DNA of 64,000 bases from Dromaius novaehollandiae (lineage: Eukaryota > Chordata > Aves > Casuariiformes > Dromaiidae): assembly GCF_036370855.1 (NCBI RefSeq), contig NC_088099.1, forward strand, positions 71,192,718-71,256,717. The letters are read 5' to 3'. Made by a program: the position numbers and the translations under genes. Below, in pieces: positions 12,401-23,800 of the stretch. Numbering within the stretch: position 1 is the stretch's first letter; every line of letters starts with the position of its first letter. Under the pieces are notes generated by a model that was given only the letters and a program-made list of their open reading frames with translations, was not told the DNA's origin and ran no database searches.

Positions 12401-15180
12401 ATTGCTAGGGTTTATAAGACTCTGGAAGACAGGGCCAGAAAAGTAGTATCAGCATGACTAAGATTTTTTCTGGAGGGGTTCAGTTAAAAAGCAGCAAAGA
12501 AACACAATGTCTTTGAAAATCAAGAAACCAGAAATAACTCATGTGTAGAAAAATGGGGGGAGGATTAAAAAACACTATGACTTTCACGTTGATTTCTTAA
12601 GGAAGTAAAGCTTATGTATGACTGTTACGTCTTTCTATTGATCTGCCTGCCTTCCCCCAGTGTATGTCTTACCCACTGAAAAAAAAAGATAAATGCCTCA
12701 GAGATACTGTGTTCTGCCAAGCTGCATGAAAGTCAGTCACTGAACAGAGGGAAGAGACTCAAAGGAAGGGTCTCCTGAAGGAAAGGGTAAAGCCAGAGCT
12801 CAGTAGTTATTTGTGCTTTTCTGGCCAGCCGGCCACCGTGGTGTACATCTAGGCTGGTTAGCCAGCACAGGCACAGTTTGCAGCCAGCCACAGCATATGC
12901 TGCCCCTTCTACAGCTGGTGGTCACAGTACATGAGAGAGACCTTGGGTCTCCATGAAGGGCTTGAGGAGACATAGGAGAGAATTAGAGACATTTCAGGCA
13001 GTCAGCAGAGGGACCATGGGACACAAATCTGTGAACACTATGCTTTACTACCTCTGTTGCTCAAGGAACAACTTACTAAATGCACATGCAAAGATTACAG
13101 AAGGAATTTTTATACCAACAACACTGAAGATAACCAATAAAAAGATTCATGTTATTTTCCCACTCTGATGGGAAAAAGGTTTTTCTATTCTGAAAGAATC
13201 CTATTTCTTTCAATAATTGAATACAATAGATTGGAAAGGACTGTTTGAATTATGTAAAAGTAGTAACACTCTTAAAAGTTATTACATGTAATGTAAATAC
13301 TGTTAATTTCACTTTAAAACTCAAAGGCAAGGTAGAGGTGTATTTGAACATGAGGGTGGTGCTATGCCTGATCTGAATTTTAATAGCACTTCCTTGAAGC
13401 TCTCAGGAATTGTTTTCCATTAGGAATGAGAAATTCAGAAATAAGGGAGTGGCCGACATATTTTGTCCACAAACAATGCACTCTAATAGTGGAAGTAGTA
13501 ATCATATTAAGTGTTTCAAATCCGGAGACTTGAGAGAAATGTCTAACACAAGAGAGCTTTTCTCTCTGTGAATCAGACAGAGGATGGGCTGACCAAGAAA
13601 GATTAGAATCAGGATAAGAAAGAGGGCAAAATTTGGCTGGAGAGATCTGGGTTGTTTAATCAACAGGCATTAAATTTTTAACAGTAGTCTGAATGATAGG
13701 ACTGGAAATAAGAGAAGATGCGCAACTTGTAGTTGTTCTCCTGTAATCTGAATGCTGCACCAGCTGTGTGGATATGAATAGGACTATGGATGCATAATGT
13801 TTCTACTGTTGCAAAAACTGTGCTCAGAAATGACAATCAAAATGAAGCTTTTAAAAAATGAAAAACCAAATCTGAAGACCTCAGCTGGAGAATGGTGTGG
13901 ATTTTTATTTTACTTGTTTATTTTCATATTTTTGGTGTGAACGTAAACTGAAAAAAGGGAAAAGAAAAAATTTAATGTCAAGATGGAATTTATATTTTGG
14001 GTTTTTTAAGGTCAGCAGAGTTGTTCCAAACAAATTATAACATGATTTTTAATTTTTCACCTTTTCAGATGTGTGTTTTGTTTGGTATGTCAACTTTAAC
14101 AATGAAAATGAAAAATGAAAAAAGAAAAAAGAAATACATTCCACTAAAAGGAGTCAAAATGAAGTATCTCAAATATTTTGCCTTCTTTCTTATTTTCTTA
14201 ACCAGAGCTACTCAATATTTTGACTACAAATCCTGAACAAGTTGATTTCTCCATAACTGCATTTTTAAACAGATCAGGTCTATTCAACAGTGTCTGTTCA
14301 GACACTTTGGCATACTGCAACATGGAGTTGCTTTGTCAGATTAATCCTTTACTCTTAGGATGTGATGCTGATTCTAAAACTCTGCTGTCCATGACCAGAT
14401 GGTTTTTGATTTGTATCTCTTCACAAAACTATTTGTAGTAGGGGACAAATGAAACTCTAATGTTTCATATGTGGTTAATGTAAATACAAACAATGCAATG
14501 AAGGGAACAGAAATTTATGTAGGTTCTGTAATACTGAATAATTACTGAAGAAATGCACTGCTTCATGCAAAAAAAATTTAACTATGAGAAACTCGTTGAA
14601 TTATGAGAAACTCATGTAACACTGAAGAATTGTAGCCAAGGGAAAGTAAAGATTTTAGGATGCATGTATAAAATACAAGGCTGGATATTTGATGTTATCA
14701 TTAATTATAACACAAGGAAATGATCCTTTACTAATAGACATAAGTTGATTTAACAAGATAATGCTGGAGAAGGAGTACAGTGCACCATGTGTTAGAGCCA
14801 GTGACAATGCTAAAAACAAAAATAGTGAATGCAATCTTGACACATAAATGTGGTTAAGGATAATCAAAACAAAACTACATGTAAAATTATAGCAAAAATT
14901 TTTAAGAGATGCCCTTTATATGCTAAAAGCTCTTAGAAGACTTCATTCAGAAGAAATGTGGGAAAATGCTGTAATTTTTCCAGTAGAAACAAAGCCATGC
15001 ACTGCACCAGTTGTTTGAGTGATGATTACTGATGGATATAAGGGCACTGATCCTTCAGTTTGAAATAGATAATAACTGAAAGACAAAAAATCCACACATA
15101 TCCTTTAAATTGGAAAGAATGGTAATTTTTTTTAAAAATTGCCTTCATGTGATAAGCCAGCATTAAAAACAGATTGCAAA
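6441..15180. other. unique intron or intergenic DNA, no gene seen
   Basis: Nothing in this stretch has the combination of coding-like peptide and paired splice sites. Open frames at 7928-8218 (minus), 8407-8667 (plus), 11812-11997 (plus) and 13997-14236 (plus) were examined and are not supported as genes. A slightly more GC-rich patch lies at 12780-12960 but carries no recognisable element. A CA-rich stretch at about 8736-8790 and scattered homopolymer runs are the only simple repeats. Confidence 0.45.
8166..8195. repeat. two exact 15-bp tandem copies
   Basis: The unit GAAAAGCCAGGGGAA occurs twice back to back (8166-8180 and 8181-8195) with no mismatch. It is short, outside any supported gene, and most likely a recent slippage or duplication event. 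Confidence 0.85.
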
Positions 15181-15183
15181 GTG

Positions 15184-15222
15184 TTTTCTTTTTCTTTTTT
15201 CTTTTTTTTTTTTCTTTTTTTT
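15184..15222. repeat. poly-T / CT-interrupted tract
   Basis: About 39 bases are almost all T with single C interruptions. On the minus strand this is an A-rich run, so it could be the tail of a minus-strand retroposed insertion. No recognisable element body lies on its 3' side in the plus-strand sequence, so it is listed only as low-complexity sequence. Confidence 0.8.
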
Positions 15223-15909
15223 GGCCAGGGTATATATATAGCTGTATTTGAGTCTGAAAGACAACAAAAATGATGTAACTAGTGCCTGTGCTATACTCCA
15301 AGGAAAAATGGATCTAGTTTTTCAAATGTATGTTTGACAGCTGCTGTTCAGATCTTACAATTAACTTTTATTTTGAGATGTTAAAAAGCATGATTTTGAA
15401 AAAATGCATTAGTATAGTGTTAGTAGCAGAAAAGAAAAACATTCTTTAGCTTTTATAGTCCCATTCTGTAATTGGATTAGTAAAGGCATGAGGAGACCAC
15501 TTTTGAGCTAAATTTTGAAAAAGTTTTGAACCTAAACAAAATTTTTCTTTTTGCCTCAGTGTGAGCATATATTGATGGTTTAGTGATGAAGGTTGTTTTT
15601 TATACTGAATTTTCTTGTGGATATCTTTCTTGCTTCAGAGTTTCAGAAATTGTTTCAAAATGTTGACTTAAGGTGTTGAATTTGACTTTTTTTTAATTAG
15701 ACAGCCTTTTCGGACAATTCAAAACTGAATTCATTCATATAAAATGCAAAAGAGAATCATGCAAGGTACATATAATAAAGAATGGACTAACGGAAAAAAC
15801 ATTAATGCCATTCTGATGTGTTGGGGTTTTTTTAGTTGCTTAGCTTTACATTTGTTTGAGACAAAGGAAACAACTGGTGTTTCTTCTGAATATCCTCCAT
15901 ATCAGATCA

Positions 15910-16350
15910 CAAGGATCACATTCTGAAGACAAAGGGGAAAAAACAAAAGAGGTCACAATTAGATGTGATAGAGTGGATCAAGAAGTCCAGCTTTTCGGGT
16001 GGAGAAGACCCCCACACCTCTTCATACCAGCTCTCTGTGACATTTTCATCTGAGTTGCCAACCATCTCTCCCATGTCCAACATTGACTTGGCTCCATGTC
16101 CTATGAGAGGCGAGCCATGTGTATGAATCAGATCTTGTGACTGTACAGGTATCCTTCCCTGCATTGCATGATCCAAGGGCCCATGCCCATATGAAGACAT
16201 GTGGTAGGGTAGTGGCTGCCAGGAGAGGAAAGCAGGAGGGATCAAGCCACAGACTAACGGAATCATTCTGGCAGGCAATACGCAGCCTATGGATCACTGT
16301 CTGGCCAGCCACTGAACCTGAAAAAGGTGAATATTGTCTCTAATTAACTT
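15910..16350. other. unassigned patch with open frames on both strands
   Basis: This patch is richer in G and C than its surroundings. It is open for 120 codons on the minus strand (15916-16278) and for shorter frames on both strands. The minus peptide has a balanced, protein-like composition, with segments such as KSMLDMGEMVGNSDENVTES. The plus frame over about 15960-16130 also reads reasonably. Such a two-strand pattern fits an inactivated retrocopy or retroelement piece. No family could be named, no splice pair frames it convincingly, and no poly-A tail marks an edge. It may be an old processed pseudogene or an unrecognised repeat. Confidence 0.3.
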
Positions 16351-19300
16351 CTCGAGGGGTGAGCAGTATAGATGAAGATCGATCAGTCACAACTGTCCCC
16401 CCAACTGCCTTTACAAAAGCAAGTATAAAAAACAACTGTTAGGCAGAGAAAGGTCAACTATGACAAGCCCAGATCTTCAAATTTGTCCCAAGTTGTTCAC
16501 AGTTCAGCAACAGTTAAAATTTGCCCTGATATTGCTTCTTTTACGGTGATCTTGCTCTTGATCAATTATTGGAGACTATTGGAAGATCAGATCCGATCAA
16601 GTGAAGCAATGCAATCATGAGTCTAGGTTTCAAGGAGCTGGTATGCCCTTCTCTGTTGTTCCTAGAGCAGTACTGTTTTTTGTCATGACCAATATTTTGG
16701 CAATTACAGAGATCTCTTTGCTGGTACATTGCAGTAAAATAATTAAATCTTGTCCAATGCAAGGAGAGAGGCTGAGCTATCTCCAGGGTTCTGAGAATTT
16801 ATTTGCTTCATTTCCTCACAGAAATCTGTCAAATGTCTGACAAATGACCAGGTTCTGTCACAGTTATCTGCTGATATGCTTAAGAGTAATTCCTGTTTTG
16901 CACAGACTTTTTGAAGCAGACTTAGTTATTGTGGGTTATAGCAGGAAGGGTACTAACTCTTGAGGAATTCACTGGCCAAAAACTGAGCAAATGCACAAGG
17001 CAAGCAAAGCATCTGACATTGTCATCATGTACTTGCTTTTTCAATTTCCAGTCCATTGCAGAAGCCTGCAAAGGGAAGTTCTACCACTTCTCACAAGTGG
17101 ATTTAAGTTTCTCCATTCTATTGTAGAATATTGTTTTCTAAAGACACCCACTTATGCAAAGGTTTAGTAAAGAAGAAGGCAGTATGTGCTGCTACTGCTG
17201 CTATTCATGAAGGGTACAGTGACAAACTGGAGCCCAATCAGAGGTTCATACACATCTGAGAGCAGATGTATCTTTCACCTTCACAGTTACCTCTCAGTGC
17301 CTTGGTCACTCCAGCAAACAGCCCTGGCACTGCCTTTTGGCAAAGAAGAACTAAATCAGCATCAGTCACCCTGGAACAGGCACAAACTCCTTGAATCCCT
17401 TGTCTTTTCTGTGAAATGAAGGGAGCAGGTCCACTGGCAGGACTTTAACACAGACTGTGATCAGTAACATTTGCCATTCCGGTGCTGTGCTTTCAGCTGT
17501 GATATGGTCAGTGTTGGGAACAGGGTGCCCTTGTGAGCCATCCATTTGTTTCTCTTCACACATTGCGGTTATGGCACAGTGTTGTGATAGCTGTCCTACA
17601 AAGGCTTCTTCAACCCTAGTGTTTCTCAGATTGTTGTTTCAGTCGATTTAACAACTCACCACTGCTGAAAGGTAATTCAAATTCCCCCTTCTCATCTCCA
17701 TTGCTTCCAAACACAAGCTTCTGAGTCATAACTTATACCAGTGCTTGTCAGGTTTCTTTGTTAGTTAATTCAACACATTAAATTGCAGAAAACAAATCCA
17801 ACAAAAATGGAGTGATTTTCTGCTATTTTAGTGGATGAAGCTAGCACACAGACATGCACAGTGAGCACAAGGCAAAGATTAGGACCACACAAGTAGCAAG
17901 AGGATAGTAGAGTGAGAAAAGGAGGGGGAGAAACAGGGATAAGGGAAGGAAAGGCAAGACAAAACAGGAAGAAGGGAGAAGCAAGATTTTTCCCTTGAAA
18001 TGGCAAAAAAGTAATTAGATTCACTCTTCTGCTTTTTACTTAAGTGTGCAGGTGATTGATAGCTAAAGCTGATTTCAGCTCTGATGTGGCCACTAGTGCT
18101 TTCAGGTGGGTAGCAGAACCAGACATGTTAGCGCTACTGAACAAGGACAGTAGTGGGGCAGGTGGAAGCCAGATAAAATCTCCATCTCCAATGAGTTCCA
18201 GCTTCCTGATTCTGGTAACAACACAGTTTGACATTCTGCAAAACAAGAAGTTCAGGAAAAAGAAATAGGCATCTGGGAGAAACCGTAAGTTCTTTTTCAA
18301 ACATCTAGCATAGGCAAGGCTCCTCCTCTTGCTTGTCCTCACATAGGCTACTCAAATTGTTAGTCTAGTTATTTGCCATCCCTCTCCTACACGGATGGAG
18401 TAGAAGGGCAGAGGCAGGATATGGCTGAGATCTTCACTCCCAGTGAAATGAAGGCAAGAAGCGACTATGCTAGAAATGATGCCTACCCAGGGGAGTAGTG
18501 GAGGAGGTGATGTACCTCAAATCAGTGCATCTGTAGTTTGGAGGAATGCAGCTGTGCCTTCTCCTGTGTCATCTCTTGCATGAATGCTGGCATTTCAAAA
18601 GCAGTTTGGGAGCACAGTGTGGAATGAAAAATCTTGGTGGGGGCTCTACAGTGTGGCCTTGTAGCTGTAAGACCCAAGGACAGTCCGTGGGGGCTGTGCT
18701 GTGTGCCAGCTGTGAAGGCTGGGTACTCCTGCAGTACTCCGCCCTCTCTGGCTCCTCCATCAGAGAAGCTTATGAGACACTTCAGAGTGCAAAAATAGAT
18801 GCTGAGGGAGCATGGCGGCAGGTGCATCACAGAGAAACACTGGGACCGATTACAGATTCTCTGCATACCCAGTCAGATAAGTCAAGTAGCTCTTTACTTT
18901 CCCTTTAGATATCTTCCTCTAAACATCTGTAGTTTTCCTGTTCTCTATTAATCAGCCATCTTATTTGTAACAAAATAATTAAAAAGCTTAAGAACAATGG
19001 CATAAACGACATGGTCAAAGATTTAGGTGGTATTACAGAGCAAATGTCTTGAAATAAAGAAATAAGGGAAAAGAAAGTAGATGGAGAATCCAAAGTCGGG
19101 GCAGGGGGGGAGCATGTATAAACTACTAGAACAGATTGAATAAGAATGTGATTTCTTCATGAAAGCAAGTGAAGCCGTAGAGAAAAAATTATGTGTACAT
19201 GGTAATTATATCTTCTGATGGTGCTGAGTTTTAGTTTTTGATAACATAAAAACAGATTAGTTATCAAGCTATGCTACTGAAGTTAAAAGTAACTAACTTC

Positions 19301-19654
19301 AAAAGCTGTGTGTTTCACAGGAAACTGTAACAAGGCAAGGAAATTTTTGAAGGATGTTCATGGGATTTGAGGCTACTAAGTTAAATAGGCATTAACAAAT
19401 GGATTATTTCCACTGAATCTCTAATTGGTGACCAGACCTTAATGGACTTCAAAGGGTCAAAAATAAAAAGTGGATTACTAGGGAAATTCTATTTCTGTTT
19501 GAAAGAACTGGATGGACTGATAAAAACAGCAAAGCCCAAAGACCAGCTTACAAGTTTTGGTGAAGGCAAGGAAAGCATGGTCTGGTCTATCAAGCTGCAT
19601 ACAGAAAAAAAGTGTTTGTTGCAATGAATTTTCAAAATATAAGCAAATGACTTC
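16351..19654. other. unique DNA, no gene seen
   Basis: Frames such as 18522-18866 (minus) and 18546-18908 (plus) overlap each other and carry no recognisable domain. No CR1 copy was recognised. A slightly GC-richer zone at 18540-18870 accounts for the overlapping long frames, because stop codons are rarer there. Confidence 0.4.
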
Positions 19655-19679
19655 AAAAAAAAAAAAAAAAAAAAAAAAA
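19655..19679. repeat. 25-base poly-A run
   Basis: An uninterrupted run of 25 A residues. It could be the 3' tail of a plus-strand retrocopy ending here. The 250 bases upstream hold a 61-codon open frame (19442-19627) without recognisable identity, so the retrocopy idea is unsupported and the run is recorded as a homopolymer. Confidence 0.9.
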
Positions 19680-19995
19680 GCATGAAAGTGCTCACAGAAT
19701 GTAAACACAAGCTTTTGGGCATGTCCACTGTAGAATAAATTCTCTTTGAAAAGCATTCAAACAGTGATAAAATGTACCTATTGAGAAAAAAAAACACATA
19801 TATTCTTAGCAGAGGACATGACACCAGTAATATTCTACAGAGAAATTAAGTTGTCCAGAATTAAGATGACTTCACCAGGGAGGATTTCATCTACTGCAGA
19901 AAAAGAAGCAACAACATTAATGAAGAGAACTTGTTTATGGGCTCTGTTCAAGAGAAACCACGCCCATTGGCTGGTATACTACATTAAACAGAAAT

Positions 19996-20815
19996 AAGAC
20001 GTGTATTAAATATAAATTGGATATGGGTGCACAAATTAATTTGAGACCTGAGACTGTAGCAAATGTTTTGAAGAGAAGAATCTAATGTAATAGAACACAG
20101 ACACTAAAACATAGCTCTCATTCTGGGAAGATAATTCCTAATATGGGTATATGTGAACTATATACACAGATAAAATAAAAGACTTTGACAGGTTAATTAT
20201 TGGAATTATGTCGCAAACAGTATATCTGTGTTCAGCTGAAAACACAACAGACTGCAAGTTCCAATGAAAGAATTGGTATTGTAGAAGGACAATGAAACAT
20301 GAAAACAGAAATGAAAAGAAAAAACATTCAAAAAAACCCTACATGTGTAGAAGTGGCAGAGAAACAGCCCAATCATAATAAGCATACAAATGTCATAATG
20401 AAAATTATTAGTGAAATAATATGGATACTGTTAATAACATGGGCTCTTTAAAACAGGTAGATTACAAAAATAAATATGTTACAATATCTGAAACAAAAAA
20501 GACAAAACACGTACACAAGTCTGATGACATGCATGTAAATATACATTGTTTATTGCAAGGAAAATGTATGTATTGATTATTGATATTATCCAGAAGGGGC
20601 ATTGTTAGAGATTATGACTGCTAAATCTGTAATCAAACATGGAAAACTGATATTTACCATACATTTTTCTATGAGAGTGGAAGATAATGAACCACAATGT
20701 ACTTACCACAAGAGAATGTGGGTGCCCACCTAACAATGATATTATGGAAACAATGCTAAAATTGTGCAAAAATGTTTCAATATCACAGACCAGATGAAAA
20801 GAAAGCATCTACATG
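19996..20815 (+). mobile_element. decayed Ty3/gypsy-type retrotransposon pol remnant
   Basis: Two widely recognised pol signatures occur in order on the + strand. At 19996-20085 a short frame carries KLDMGAQINLRP, which matches the active-site region of gypsy-type aspartic proteases (family pattern D-T/S-G-A followed by hydrophobic residues and a proline). Here the residue after the aspartate is Met, so the site is probably dead. At 20551-20733 a frame interrupted by a stop at 20581 matches the integrase core. It has an IDY segment near the first catalytic Asp, a TAKSVIKH stretch, then EDNEPQC around the second Asp. A following shifted frame to about 20815 resembles the region of the catalytic Glu. 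Only about 460 bases separate protease and integrase, where an intact element would have more than 2 kb of reverse transcriptase and RNase H, so most of the middle is deleted. Gag and LTRs were not found. Confidence 0.6.
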
Positions 20816-23800
20816 AATAATAAAAAATAAATATAACAGTGGAAATTTCAGGAATTATCCAACCCTAATTTGAAGCTGTATAACAGGTCAAAACCCTCCA
20901 ATTAACCTGCTAGAGCTATACTAATCCACATTGTCAGTTCTGGGGTGCCAACCACCTGCAAAGGAACCCAGCACTAAATACTGTAAAGATACATCATCCT
21001 TCTTCACAGACCCTGTACATATTTACGTTGCCTTCTCAAATAATACACGTCTTTCACCTGTACCAATGAAATGATAATATATTTCCAAAGTTTAAAAGTC
21101 ACACCTCAAGTGACATCTGTGTGAATCCAACTTGCATTCCCTCTAGACCATGAAACACTGTGCTGAACAACCTTAGACACTCATGTCCAAAAGAGCCAGC
21201 ACTTAATTCAGAGAACAAAAGGTTTCCCCTTCACACACGTTGCAAGCAATATATGAGAGGTACCCACTGTTTATCATCAACCCTTCCACTCCTGACTAAA
21301 TTTATAGAGGAGCTAGCAAAAAACATCTGCTAGGTCACCTGGGTGAAGCAGAGACTATATATTTGAGATAATGCAGACTTAGATCATCACCCTGAGTAGA
21401 AGCAGCTTTAGTGTTTTGTTACATGATTGCTGCCTGTCAGTGCATAGGTGGAAGACATCCACTCGCATCCCCTGGACTTGGCTGCAGTGATCAGCTTTAC
21501 CAGCCCAAGATAACCGGGGTCTTACCTGTCGTGTAGGAGGCGACAGAGGCGCTGGAAGCAGGCTAAATGAATTAGGAGGATTTAAGTGATTTAAGCCCTT
21601 CATGGCAGGACATATCTGAAATAGTTACTGCTCCATGACTAGGTCCCTCATTTATCATGTCCCACATTCTTTCTCTAAATATATTCAGTAGCAATAGTGA
21701 GAAACAGTCAGATAATGGAGATTCCGGAGGATGCAATAGTTACATGATGCAAGACTTTGCCTACCCTGTCATTACCTAGGATGGCCTAATGTTGAAGAAA
21801 ATCAGCTCATGAATGAAGAACAGCTCATTGAAGCTGAATCTAAATGGAATACAGATGGTGTTGATAGTCAGGGGGAAAAAAAAAAAAAAAGAACACTGAG
21901 AACTGGATATATGACAGTTTCCTTGGCTGAAGGTATACATTTACTATTCATGAATTCAGTCTGTAATTTTGTCCATATTGGGTTCCGCATAATCTACTGG
22001 TAGTTTAAATACATTTTTAGGAACCTGTACATAACATTGCAGCCACAGGAGTGGCTTCCATAGACATACAGGCTTTCCTGCCATCATCTTTCATCCCCAA
22101 TGCAAGGTGCATTTCTCTTAAATTAAGTAGGAGATGGCAAGTATGGAGGCATGGGTATCTTTACAAACAAAACCGAAACAACAGAAAGCCAGGCAAAAGA
22201 AAACATTACACAGCACATGCCATTTCCCCTTGAAACTAACTGAGAAAAAAAACAAACCAGATGTGAAAGATGTTGGTCATATGGTGCAAAGTGCTCAGTC
22301 TAAGAATAGCAGTTGAGTAGAATCAGACACTTGAAAGCCACTGCAAACTGAAAAATACTTTTGTTTTCATGTAAAAATAAAATACCTTCTTACTGTCTCC
22401 AGTCCTATCCTTCAATAGAAGGAAGAATATAAATCATTACTTATATTGCAGTACAGCAAATAAACAGGCCTCTACCCCTGCTCCTCAAAGCAGTAGATAT
22501 TTGATTTGTTTGTATATATATCAATACTACAAAGAGGAGTATGTGTAGAAGAGAAGCTCATGTTTCTTTCTTTGCATACATAAAGTTTATTTTATTTCTA
22601 TGTGATTTAATAAATTTGTATAGTAAAAAGTTGATGTGCTTTTTTATTGTTTAAAGTTATATTTTCCGTATTATTTGGTTAGTGGTTCATTAGCACAATT
22701 ATATACAGAGCTACTCAATTGGCAGTTTAGTAAAGCTTAAGAAGTTCATTAGTTTCCTCAATATTAAAACATTTGCCTAAATATAAATGTATGATGACTT
22801 CCAGAATTTAATCAGCAAGTAAGGTATTCAGTCTTTATAGACAAGCAATATAATAGCTCAATAATCCACAGAAATATGTATAACATTGCTAGGTAAACAA
22901 TATGGAAAAGAAAAAGTAGCAAATAAGGTTTTTGCATTCAGAAGCAATGATTTAATAACCTTAAATGAAGTTATCTTTGCTGAAAGAAAATTAGTAACCA
23001 ACATAGAAAAATGAAACAAGAACTCCCTGTATATATCATTGTATATTATTTTTCTTATTCTTTTCCTCTGACACAGAACAGTAGCTAGCCATATCTTAGC
23101 TATGGCATATATTAGTGCTATTAATGTAATAAAAATGACTATAACATTTTTCTCTCTCTTTTTCATGTATTCCCTACAATGCACCACTGGTGGGCAGCAG
23201 CCAAGTGCAGTGTGGGTGAGAGGGCTTGCAAGATCAAAATGAAACTTCACCAATCAGTTCAAGAAACTTATGTAGACCACAGAGATCATGTTGTAGGGTG
23301 AGGGGGTTTTGCTCTCAGATGTTCTGCTTCAAAAATTCATCAGACTGCTTTCTAAAAGTCAGATTAACCACTGAAGTAATTCAGAAATTCATATCACAAA
23401 TGTCAGAAGGAGAAACTGCAGCAATAAAATTCAGAGGAAAATAGCAGTGATTTTAGTCACCTGAGACAGTATAATGCCTTCCATTTTCAAAGAAATTCTG
23501 ACAAAAAATGTAGGTGCCATGCACTGGCAGCAAATTATGCCAACAATGATCTGAACTTCTTTTCAAGTCTTAAAAACTTAGAGGTGCAGGAGAAATCAGA
23601 AAAAGAAAAAATATTCCAAAGTGATGTAGATTCAAGTAAAAATGATTAGAGACAAATGCTCTGGCTTTGCCCTTAAAGAAAGGTGAGCAATCTATTTTGG
23701 TTTTGCTGGTGAAGTATGGCTTTAGAGAAGTCGTTAATCTTGTATATTTAGATTGAAAGCTCTCTTGAACCCTGAGAGCTTTTACTTGCTTAGCACAAAG

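Noticed and set aside
18522..18908. Overlapping 114- and 120-codon frames on opposite strands
   Set aside because: Both are explained by local GC-richer composition; neither has recognisable motifs or splice sites.
19442..19679. Retrocopied gene ending in the 25-base poly-A run
   Set aside because: The upstream frame has no recognisable identity, no target-site duplication was seen, and homopolymer A runs are common in this window.
22858..23253. 131-codon minus-strand frame
   Set aside because: Peptide is dominated by residues encoded by AT-rich codons with no family resemblance, and no transcription or splice signals support it.
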